From contig JAHDRA010000001.1 in assembly GCA_018433525.1 (NCBI GenBank), positions 1-55,197 of the forward strand: a DNA stretch of 55,197 nucleotides, given 5' to 3'. The position numbers were made by a program, and so were the translations under genes. Of this stretch, positions 8,800-16,595 are shown piece by piece. Position 1 is the stretch's first letter, and each line of letters opens with the position of its first letter. The notes beneath the pieces are model-generated. The model had not been told where the DNA came from. It saw nothing but the letters and a program-made list of their open reading frames with translations, and made no database searches. Source of the DNA: Paludibacteraceae bacterium. Lineage in GTDB: Bacteria > Bacteroidota > Bacteroidia > Bacteroidales > Paludibacteraceae.

Positions 8800-10494
8800 A
8801 TGAAAATTTCTATAAAAATTCTATCCACGTTAGTTTTGACGATGTTATTATCGTCATGTTTGGATGTAGTAGATATCAAACCCCGCGATACTTACATGAA
8901 TACTGTTGCTTTTAAAGATGAAAAAAGTGTTCGGTTGTATCTCAATTCGTTCTATCCGGCATTGCAAACATTCAGCCAGTTTGGCTCAAGAGCTTTGGGA
9001 AACAATTCGACCATGAGCGATGGACTGACCGACATTTTAAAATATGGCGGAATTGTAGCCGGAGTCGGCGATGCCAATATTATTATGACGGTTGATGGTT
9101 ACGTGTCAACATTATCAAATCCTTTCGACACATGGACTTACGGCTACAGCGTGATATTTAATGTGAACAGATTTTTAAATGCTCTGAACGAAAACAAAGC
9201 AAAATTTGGAGCCGAAGCAGAAAAGTTTGAAGCGGAGGCAAGATTTTTCAGAGCTTTTGTTAGTTTTATGATAATGCGTTCTCATGCAAGTGAAGCAGAT
9301 AATCTTGGCTTAATTATTCGACCCGATTTGGGCTCGATGGATGCAACATTGAAAAGTAAATCCCGTGCAAATCTGAGCGATTCATGGGATTATATAGAGA
9401 ATGACTTGAAATATTGTACCGAAGGCGAGAGACTACCAAAGACAGCTATAGCCGGACGGGTTACCTATTATGCGGCTCAGGCGCTTATGGCGCGTGCCAT
9501 GCTGTATGCAAAACGTTATGATAAAGCCATTGCTGCGGCACGAACCATCGAAGGAAAATTCAGTTATGTGGATGATTATGCTTCCATTTTTAAAAACATA
9601 AATAATCCGGAAGTAATTTTGGGAGTGTACTGGAAATATCCCGATATTACACATAATTTTGATTTGAAATATGCACCCGCCGGTGATATTCTCGGACAAG
9701 GATTGTTGGCAATGGCAGCACCTACACAAGAGTTTGTTGATATGTACGACATGGCAGACGGAACTCCTTTTAACATTACAAATCCGACACATGCAGCGAT
9801 ACGTTTTGCTACAGACGAGAATGCAATTCAACGTGATCCGCGCCTGAAAGCAACTGTTTTGTTTAATAATTCAAGCTGGAAAAACAGAAAAATTAAAGCT
9901 TATTTCGATGAAGTTTCAGGGAATTATGAAATTGATATGAAAAATTTCCCTTACAGCAAGGTTAATTCACCTGGAAATACAGTTACCGGTTATTATATGC
10001 GAAAATTCATCGATGAAACAAACAACAATTTTGTAGCAAAAGGCAGCGAGCAGGATTGGCCTGAGTTTCGATACGCAGAAACTATGCTGATACTTGCCGA
10101 ATGTTTGGCACAAAAACCCGAAGGAATGGCTGAATCGCGTAATATCGTGCATGAACTGCGTAAAAAACGCTTCAACAATGCATCTATTCCGGCACCAACT
10201 TATTCTACTACTAACGAGGCGGTTGACTATATTTTAAAAGAACGTGCCGTAGAGTTAGCTTTTGAGGGTCATCGTTTTTGGGATTTACGCCGTACCGGCA
10301 GAGCATTGCAGGTATTGAATGCAAAACGTTACAACGGAGTAAAGTGGACAAAAAAAGCAGATGGAACTTTTGTAGCTGAGTTGGTTTCGTGCGATACGGG
10401 TATTCGTCGCTATTATTCAAAATGGGACGCTTTCCCGATTCCGGATGCTGAAATAAGAAACAATACCGAAGCAAAACAGAATAAGGATTGGTAA
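8800..10494 (+). CDS. SusD-like surface glycan-binding lipoprotein
   Basis: This is a 564-residue lipoprotein of the SusD/RagB family, the lid of the SusC transporter. The lipobox is LLSS-C20, and acidic residues close behind the cysteine (CLDVVDI) suit surface export. Family features are the N-terminal SusD-like segment with a tetratricopeptide-like helical body (KFEAEARFFRAFVSFMIMR) and the C-terminal 'RYAETMLILAEC' and 'KERAVELAFEGHRFWDLRRTG' motifs. Its partner SusC ends 11 bp upstream. Downstream is a 174-bp interval with an inverted-repeat element, which could reduce read-through into the lipoprotein genes that follow. Confidence 0.96.
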   Translation: MKISIKILSTLVLTMLLSSCLDVVDIKPRDTYMNTVAFKDEKSVRLYLNSFYPALQTFSQFGSRALGNNSTMSDGLTDILKYGGIVAGVGDANIIMTVDGYVSTLSNPFDTWTYGYSVIFNVNRFLNALNENKAKFGAEAEKFEAEARFFRAFVSFMIMRSHASEADNLGLIIRPDLGSMDATLKSKSRANLSDSWDYIENDLKYCTEGERLPKTAIAGRVTYYAAQALMARAMLYAKRYDKAIAAARTIEGKFSYVDDYASIFKNINNPEVILGVYWKYPDITHNFDLKYAPAGDILGQGLLAMAAPTQEFVDMYDMADGTPFNITNPTHAAIRFATDENAIQRDPRLKATVLFNNSSWKNRKIKAYFDEVSGNYEIDMKNFPYSKVNSPGNTVTGYYMRKFIDETNNNFVAKGSEQDWPEFRYAETMLILAECLAQKPEGMAESRNIVHELRKKRFNNASIPAPTYSTTNEAVDYILKERAVELAFEGHRFWDLRRTGRALQVLNAKRYNGVKWTKKADGTFVAELVSCDTGIRRYYSKWDAFPIPDAEIRNNTEAKQNKDW

Positions 10495-10502
10495 GATAAT
10501 AT

Positions 10503-10653
10503 GACCCCAAAACCCTCCCATTATAGGAGGAGGAAATCCTAAAGGGGCTTAAAGGAAGATTGCAAAAGAATAAATTATTATAATAAAATGATAAACTATA
10601 GAAACAAAAGTAACTTAACATCCCCTTTATGGGCTTGGGGTTGTTTGTTTTAT
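10503..10653. repeat. Inverted-repeat element between susD and the next lipoprotein
   Basis: The left end (ACCCCAAAACCCTCCC) and the right end (GGGCTTGGGGTTG) are imperfect inverted copies about 120 bp apart. Both also carry AAAGGGG or CCCCTTTA tracts. The left end alone can also fold (CCTCC...GGAGG). C- and G-run elements of this kind are scattered in intergenic spaces of many Bacteroidota. It could be a small non-autonomous repeat, or an RNA structure that tunes expression of genes downstream of susCD. There is no transposase. Confidence 0.5.
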
Positions 10654-10668
10654 AATTTTAATGCTATG

Positions 10669-11097
10669 ATGAAAACATATAAAATTATTTTATTAGTGTT
10701 TCTGGTTGTGCTTTTAGACGCATGCCAACAACCTGAATTTCCTGAATTCAACTCAAATAATGAGATGACCACAATTGAGTGTATCGTAATTAAAGAAACA
10801 AAAATGAACGCTGCCGGAAGCAAACCTGAAGATACAATTGAAAAATTTCAGGGGGTAATAGCTGCGAACGGCATTATTACATTCCCAACAATGAGCGGAC
10901 TAACCGATGAGCAAAAGACAAGAGCAACTTTCAAGGCAGTAATACCGGTTACAGCAACTTTAGTGGAAAAAGATGGAGCCGGTAACGTAATTGGCAATGG
11001 CATTGGCGGTCAGCGTACGATAAGCAAAAAAACCTATTATTTTTATGTTGTCGCAGCCAATGGAGCAGAACGCAAATATGTAATTACTTTCAATTAA
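10669..11097 (+). CDS. Small lipoprotein with DUF5018-like C-terminus
   Basis: I do not recognise a defined family for the whole protein (about 142 residues). The start is set at 10669 because MKTYKIILLVFLVVLLDAC is a proper lipoprotein signal with C18 as the acylated residue; longer in-frame starts would put repeat-derived sequence in front of the signal. The C-terminal end (KTYYFYVVAANGAERKYVIT) matches the closing strand of DUF5018/cadherin-like repeats seen in the next two proteins (TVTAENGKKQDYIISV). It is probably a surface lipoprotein that helps bind the glycan. It sits between SusD and another lipoprotein on the same strand, with 32 bp to the next gene. Confidence 0.65.
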   Translation: MKTYKIILLVFLVVLLDACQQPEFPEFNSNNEMTTIECIVIKETKMNAAGSKPEDTIEKFQGVIAANGIITFPTMSGLTDEQKTRATFKAVIPVTATLVEKDGAGNVIGNGIGGQRTISKKTYYFYVVAANGAERKYVITFN

Positions 11098-11129
11098 ATA
11101 TATTAACTCTTTAAAAATTAAATAAAACA

Positions 11130-12884
11130 ATGAAAACAAGAAATGCATTTTTATTTTTATTAATGAGCGTGTTAATTGGATTCACTTCGTGTGAATCAAC
11201 AATTGAAGAAAATCCGAATAATATTCTTGCAGAAAACATGATTACCGTAAAAGGAATTACCGACATTCAGGTTTTGCTTGATAATAAAGCAAAAACGATT
11301 GACATTTCCATTCCTTTCGAGGCAAAAGACTCGATTTCGAAACTTACTTTACTCTTCAACGATTTACCTGCCGGTGCAATGGTTACACCGTTGAACGAGG
11401 TTAAAGATTTCTCGAACAATCAACGACACAATTATTCAGTAACCTTTCAGGATGGAGAAGTGAAAGTGTATAGTGTGGGAGTTGTTTTTGCCGGACTACA
11501 GCCTAAATTTACCAAACTAACTTTGAACGGCGTGCAGGTTAAACTCGAAAACAATGTTTGGATTGCGCAACTTTTAGCTTCGGAAGATCTCAAGGCAGTA
11601 AAAATTGCTTATGAAACAAATGAACCTACTGTAACTGTAAAAATAAAAAACACTGACAACGATGATTACGTTGTACTTGATACTACTGCAGTTAACAATA
11701 AGTATAATTTCGAAGATAAACTGAACGGTCGCAAATTCAAACTTGAATTTAATGGTGTTTCAAATATTATTACCGTTAAAGTGGTTACTTCGGGTTATTC
11801 AAAAATTACCAAAGTATGGACAACTTATGCAAATTTCGGCACACCCGATTTTTATGGGGTAACAGCTTTGGAAGGTACCAATCCGCCAACTGTTGTGCCG
11901 GCCTCACCCGGAACAGATGCATGGGACAGAGGTATTGCTATGGACGACAATTATATTTACATTGCGCGTGGCAACAAACACATGTCGGCTGAAGCGGGAT
12001 CACCTCCGATTTATCCTGCTTATGGAATAATCGCTATAAAAATCTCTGACAAATCGGCAAAACTGCTCGACCGCACAGGCATGTACACAACAGGTGAAAC
12101 CGGACTTGGCGCTCATGGTACAACGGATGTAAACGTAATTGGAGGTAAAATTGTGGCTTGTAACTTGGCTAATGCAGCCAATAATGTTTTGAAAGTATTT
12201 GTTTGGAACGATGTAAATGCTGCCCCATCCTTATTGTTCTCGTACAATGTTGGTGCATCTCCAAATCCACGTTTGGGCGATAAATTTACCTTTGAAGGTG
12301 ATTTAACGAATGGAAAACTTCGTTTCTTCGATTACAATGCAAACAATCGTTACTACGAATTTTCAATTACAGGGGGCGTAGTAAATACAACTCCTGAAAT
12401 TATTACAGTTCCGGGTATTTTAACTCCAAGTACGGGAACTACAGCAGGAGCTGTTTATAAATTCAGCGCTTCAGAATATTTATTCTCAGGAACCGGAAAG
12501 CAAGCTTCGGTATTTAATCCAACAACAAAAGTTACAACGTATACTACTGATGGCGCTGTATTTCCATCAAGCCAGGTGGGCGATGCATTTTTCACATTCA
12601 ACGATAAAAATTATTTGGCATATTTGTATGCTACTGATAGTTTTAAACGTTGGGTTGTAGCCATTCGTCCACTCGATTATCCTACATTGGCTGAAAGTTT
12701 GGAAAAAATTTCACTTACAAAAGCAACCTATATTAATCTTTCAGGACCTGCTTATACCGATGTTTCAAATGTGGCAAACGGTAATGGTACCGGCAAAATT
12801 TATGTACATAAAACAACTGCGGGCGTAACATATATTGTTGCAGTTGCTACAAATCAGGGAATTAGCTTGTTAAAGGTAGAGTAA
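11130..12884 (+). CDS. Surface lipoprotein, DUF5018-like N-terminus and DUF4623-like C-terminus
   Basis: This is a 584-residue lipoprotein (lipobox GFTSC, then ESTIEE with acidic residues suited to surface display). Residues about 25-225 are two beta-rich DUF5018-like repeats (DFSNNQRHNYSVTFQDG is one signature). Residues about 230-584 resemble the body of the T9SS-exported protein encoded at 255-1580: KITKVWTTYANF, then WDRGIAMDDNYIYIARG, then KVFVWNDVNAAPSLLFSYN. I read this as a DUF4623-type propeller. Position after SusCD suggests a surface glycan-binding protein (SGBP), but no binding residues can be assigned. A strong hairpin follows the gene at 12906-12952. Confidence 0.75.
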   Translation: MKTRNAFLFLLMSVLIGFTSCESTIEENPNNILAENMITVKGITDIQVLLDNKAKTIDISIPFEAKDSISKLTLLFNDLPAGAMVTPLNEVKDFSNNQRHNYSVTFQDGEVKVYSVGVVFAGLQPKFTKLTLNGVQVKLENNVWIAQLLASEDLKAVKIAYETNEPTVTVKIKNTDNDDYVVLDTTAVNNKYNFEDKLNGRKFKLEFNGVSNIITVKVVTSGYSKITKVWTTYANFGTPDFYGVTALEGTNPPTVVPASPGTDAWDRGIAMDDNYIYIARGNKHMSAEAGSPPIYPAYGIIAIKISDKSAKLLDRTGMYTTGETGLGAHGTTDVNVIGGKIVACNLANAANNVLKVFVWNDVNAAPSLLFSYNVGASPNPRLGDKFTFEGDLTNGKLRFFDYNANNRYYEFSITGGVVNTTPEIITVPGILTPSTGTTAGAVYKFSASEYLFSGTGKQASVFNPTTKVTTYTTDGAVFPSSQVGDAFFTFNDKNYLAYLYATDSFKRWVVAIRPLDYPTLAESLEKISLTKATYINLSGPAYTDVSNVANGNGTGKIYVHKTTAGVTYIVAVATNQGISLLKVE

Positions 12885-12905
12885 TGAAGATCTAAATCAT
12901 AAATT

Positions 12906-12952
12906 GCACAGTTCCTGAAAAATGCTACAAGTACTTTTTTAAGGAACTGTGC
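12906..12952 (+). terminator. Stem-loop inside the glycan locus
   Basis: GCACAGTTCCT and its exact reverse complement AGGAACTGTGC (11 bp) are separated by 25 bases, followed by TTAATTTTAAA. It lies in the 99-bp gap between the SGBP-like gene and the GHL10 gene. It may be a terminator, or a processing or attenuation point that lowers expression of the second half of the locus. The tail is not a pure T-run. Confidence 0.6.
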
Positions 12953-12983
12953 TTAATTTTAAAAATATCAAAAATATTCAGCT

Positions 12984-14657
12984 ATGCGCATTTTTTTAAT
13001 TTCAATTTTGTTTCTGTCCATTTTATCAGCATGTGACGAAACCGATAAATTATCTTCAGAAAATAAAATTCTTCAGGTTGTTGTAAAAGAAGATCAAAAT
13101 GCATCTGTAGTAATTGATACGGTAACATACGCAATTACCATTGGTGTTAATAAAACCGTTCCGATAAATGCGCTTACACTGAATTTTGCCATATCGAACA
13201 AAGCCAAAATTTCGCCTGCTTCGGGAACAGTTCAGGATTTTACAACTCCCAAAACATATACTGTAACAGCCGAAAACGGGAAAAAACAGGATTATATTAT
13301 TTCTGTCAATAATTTATCAGACGAAAAAAAAATTTACCGCGCTTCTATTCCTGCTTTATTTCAGGATGGAACCGGAGTGATAACCGCTAATTCAGTAACA
13401 TTTACATTACCTTTCGGAACTAACCTAACAAATATTGCAATCGAAGCAACCTTATCAGAAGGCGCAACTGCGTCACCTGCGTTCGGAGTTGCCCGCGATT
13501 ATTCCAACCCTGTACAACATACAATTACCGCTGCAAACGGATCAAAAACTATTTACACTGTAACAATTAATCACGCAGCTCAGGAAACAGGAATAAGGGC
13601 TGTTTGGGTAACCAATGTGGCAAGTGAAGTGCTATTCTCGGAAGCAAACCTGACTGCTATGGTCGATAAGTTAGCCGAACTGAATTTCAACACAATTTGT
13701 GTGGCTACATACAACAAGAGTCAGACACTTTTTCAAAGTCAGACATTAGCAAATGTTTTAGGTATAACTCCTGCTCAAACCGTGATTGATGGTTGCGGTT
13801 GGGGCGATGTATTAGAAAAACTGATTGAAAAAGCTCACGCTAAAAATATAAAGGTAATTGCCTGGTTCGAATATGGATTTGCTTCACATTATTCAGGTCA
13901 GGATTCACCTATCTCAGATAAACACCCGGACTGGGTGAGTAAACAACAGGATGGGACACAAACGGTTAAAAACAGTTTTTACTGGCTCAACGGGTTCCAT
14001 CACGAAGTGCAGCAATTTATGACCGATATGATTGTGGAATGCGTTACAAAATATCCAGAATTGGATGGCATTCAGGGCGACGACCGCCTGCCAGCTCTTC
14101 CGGCACATGCTGGATACGACGATTATACCAAACAACTTTATAAAACTGAAACAGGAAGAGATGTTCCATCCAACCCCACAGAAACCATTTTTTTTAATTG
14201 GAAAGTCAATAAAATGAGCGATTATGCTGTTAGTCTTTATAATGCGGTGAAAGCTGCCCGTTCTACTTGTCTGGTTACTTGGGCTCCAAGTACACGTGGC
14301 TGGAGTAGGGATAACTATTTGCAGGACTGGCCTGAATGGCTCAGAAGAGGTGTCGCTGATTGGATTTCGCCTCAATTGTATCGTAACGAATCGCAGGGAG
14401 TTGATTCGTATACAACCCTTGTTTATAGCGATGTACAAAATGTTTTTAACACAGCTGATTTACGTAAAAAGTATGTTCCTGGCATGTTGGTACGCAATGG
14501 AAATACAATTGTCTCTGATGAATTTTTGGCACAATTAATTCAATATAACCGTACTAAAGGTGTTTATGGTGAGTCCACGTGGTTTTACGAAGCTATTCCA
14601 TCAAAACAAAAAGTATATAAAGCTTTGTATCCCGGCAAGGCAATTTTTCCATTTTAA
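12984..14657 (+). CDS. GHL10-type glycoside hydrolase lipoprotein with DUF5018-like repeats
   Basis: This lipoprotein has 557 residues (ILSAC, then DETDK). Two DUF5018-like repeats occupy about residues 25-200, each with the signature (S)PA-x-G-x-x-x-D(F/Y) ... YT(V/I)TA-NG. Residues about 203-557 are a GHL10 (DUF187-related) barrel: GIRAVWVTNV, LAELNFNTICV, KNIKVIAWFEYGF, HPDWV, and LDGIQGDDR. GHL10 proteins are presumed glycoside hydrolases with few tested members, so the substrate is unknown. It begins 99 bp after a stem-loop and ends 18 bp before the phosphodiester glycosidase gene, suggesting that the two are co-expressed and act on the same glycan. Confidence 0.85.
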   Translation: MRIFLISILFLSILSACDETDKLSSENKILQVVVKEDQNASVVIDTVTYAITIGVNKTVPINALTLNFAISNKAKISPASGTVQDFTTPKTYTVTAENGKKQDYIISVNNLSDEKKIYRASIPALFQDGTGVITANSVTFTLPFGTNLTNIAIEATLSEGATASPAFGVARDYSNPVQHTITAANGSKTIYTVTINHAAQETGIRAVWVTNVASEVLFSEANLTAMVDKLAELNFNTICVATYNKSQTLFQSQTLANVLGITPAQTVIDGCGWGDVLEKLIEKAHAKNIKVIAWFEYGFASHYSGQDSPISDKHPDWVSKQQDGTQTVKNSFYWLNGFHHEVQQFMTDMIVECVTKYPELDGIQGDDRLPALPAHAGYDDYTKQLYKTETGRDVPSNPTETIFFNWKVNKMSDYAVSLYNAVKAARSTCLVTWAPSTRGWSRDNYLQDWPEWLRRGVADWISPQLYRNESQGVDSYTTLVYSDVQNVFNTADLRKKYVPGMLVRNGNTIVSDEFLAQLIQYNRTKGVYGESTWFYEAIPSKQKVYKALYPGKAIFPF

Positions 14658-14675
14658 TTTACTATACAATAAACC

Positions 14676-16523
14676 ATGTTTGTGAGTCCAACAAAAATAA
14701 GGTACAAGCTTTTTCTCCTTATTCCGATGTTTTCAACATTTTACTCTTGCAACGAGCCTGATTTGAGTAATCCAAAGGCACCATTCCCCGCTCCAACAGA
14801 ATTGGTTGTCGAAAAAATAACCACAACCTCGGTAAAAATAAGCTGGTCGGACAACAGCAATGGTGAAGATGGTTTCACTATCGAACGTTGGGTTACTGGA
14901 ACGTCAGTACCCGTAAAAGCAACTGTTGGAGCAAATACGACCGAATGGATCGATGAGGGACTACAGGAGGCAACGTATTTATACAAAGTTTATGGATTTT
15001 GCAAACAACGTGTGTCCGATACTGTCTCGGTTTATTATCAGCACGTTCCTGTTTCTATGCCTACAAATTTCACAGTTGTAGCCGCCCATAATACTGTAAA
15101 TCTAACATGGGACGCTCTAACAGAAAACATTGATGGTTACAAAATAGAACGCAAGATTGGCACAGAAATTTACCAAGCGTGGAAAACACTTGATGCAAAC
15201 ACAACTTCTGTTACAGATTCAGATCCGGCCGTAGGACTGAACACTTATAAACTTTATGCTTATGCGGGGAGTGCCACATCGGTTGGTGTGGAACGCTCAC
15301 TAATGATACTGAAAACGCCCATAATTACAATTGCTTCACCGATAGTTTCTTATTTAAAAATATCAGCTTATTTTACTCTTACTTCCGATGGTGGAGAACC
15401 TTGTAATGCCGGTTTGTGTTGGAGTAAATCACCAAATCCTACCATAACTGACTCCAAGTCAGTGTGGCATGTAAAAGTAAAATCAGGAGAAACATTTTTT
15501 GGAAATGCGGTGAATTTAGACAAAAATACAAATTACTATATACGAGCTTATGCCACAAATTCGAAAGGAACTACTTATAGTCCGGAAATTCAGGCAACCT
15601 TGTCCCCTGAACTCCCTGCAATTGCGTTATCCTGGACACCAATTACATCTATAAATGCAGAATTACCTACTGAAATAAATGTTTATAGCACAACTTCATC
15701 ACTAAACGGAAGGCCTTTCAGTGCCTGGTATGCCATTGCAGATATGAGCACCGGAATTATTGAATTGAAAACAACATTATCCACTTCGCCTCAAAAACCA
15801 AGTCAGTTTATTGCTGCTGCTACCAATGAAACAACATATGTAATGACCAATGCCGGCTATTTTGGATACAGTGGTTCAACTGTCAACTCTTATAGTCTGG
15901 CTGTAGACAGAACATCAAAAAAATCGGATAATATTTCGACATTGACACGTGGAAGCCATTCCTATGCTGTTACGCGTGGTGCATTTGGCGTTTCTCAAAA
16001 TCAAACTCCATCTATCAAATGGGCGGTGGGCAATTTTGCTTATGATATTCCAAGTCCGAATGTGGAGGGTGAAACTCCGCAACCATCATTGTCGGCTAGT
16101 TTCCCTGCCCAGTCACAGAACTGGAATCCTTATTCTGCCATTGGTGGTGCTCCTGTTTTGCTGAAAGATGGAAAAATTGTTTTCGATTTTACAACTACAA
16201 CTTCGGGAAAATACATGACAAATTATGAACTTTTACAAACTGATATTTTCTCCACAACAGCTCGTCCGCCACGAACAGTAATTGGAAGCACTGCCGATAA
16301 TAAAATTGTTCTTTTTGTTTGCGATGGCAGACAAACGCATAGTGATGGAGCTACCTTGATTGAATTGGAGCAAATTATGAAAGGTATTGGTTGTGTAAAT
16401 GCACTTAATCTTGATGGTGGCGGTTCTTCTGCTATTATTGCAGGCGGAAAATTACTCAACAAACCTTCGGATGGAACTGAACGCGGTGTGGCAACAGTTG
16501 TTTCTTTTGTAAAGAAAAAATAG
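14676..16523 (+). CDS. Phosphodiester glycosidase (NAGPA) lipoprotein with FN3 domains
   Basis: The protein (615 residues) begins with a lipoprotein-like signal (FSTFYSC, then NEPDLS). Two fibronectin type III domains follow (about 37-118 and 127-215) and a third Ig-like module (about 218-312). Residues about 318-615 match the phosphodiester glycosidase family (NAGPA, PF09992): TNAGYFGYSG, then GGAPVLLKDGKIV, a central RPPRTVIG, and the C-terminal NALNLDGGGSSAI. The human relative removes alpha-GlcNAc from GlcNAc-1-phospho-6-mannose; bacterial members act on various sugar phosphodiesters. In a locus with a GH92 mannosidase this makes a phosphorylated mannose glycan an attractive substrate (inference). 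The FN3 repeats probably space the enzyme away from the membrane. Confidence 0.88.
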   Translation: MFVSPTKIRYKLFLLIPMFSTFYSCNEPDLSNPKAPFPAPTELVVEKITTTSVKISWSDNSNGEDGFTIERWVTGTSVPVKATVGANTTEWIDEGLQEATYLYKVYGFCKQRVSDTVSVYYQHVPVSMPTNFTVVAAHNTVNLTWDALTENIDGYKIERKIGTEIYQAWKTLDANTTSVTDSDPAVGLNTYKLYAYAGSATSVGVERSLMILKTPIITIASPIVSYLKISAYFTLTSDGGEPCNAGLCWSKSPNPTITDSKSVWHVKVKSGETFFGNAVNLDKNTNYYIRAYATNSKGTTYSPEIQATLSPELPAIALSWTPITSINAELPTEINVYSTTSSLNGRPFSAWYAIADMSTGIIELKTTLSTSPQKPSQFIAAATNETTYVMTNAGYFGYSGSTVNSYSLAVDRTSKKSDNISTLTRGSHSYAVTRGAFGVSQNQTPSIKWAVGNFAYDIPSPNVEGETPQPSLSASFPAQSQNWNPYSAIGGAPVLLKDGKIVFDFTTTTSGKYMTNYELLQTDIFSTTARPPRTVIGSTADNKIVLFVCDGRQTHSDGATLIELEQIMKGIGCVNALNLDGGGSSAIIAGGKLLNKPSDGTERGVATVVSFVKKK

Positions 16524-16595
16524 ATCGTCGTTCGGGATTCATGTTTTTGTTTATTGTATTTTTATTATTAAATTTTTTGCTCTTTGTTTAAAAAA

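Noticed and set aside
10588..10668. Longer N-terminus for the small lipoprotein
   Set aside because: It would place repeat-derived sequence ahead of an intact lipoprotein signal; the start at 10669 is more plausible.
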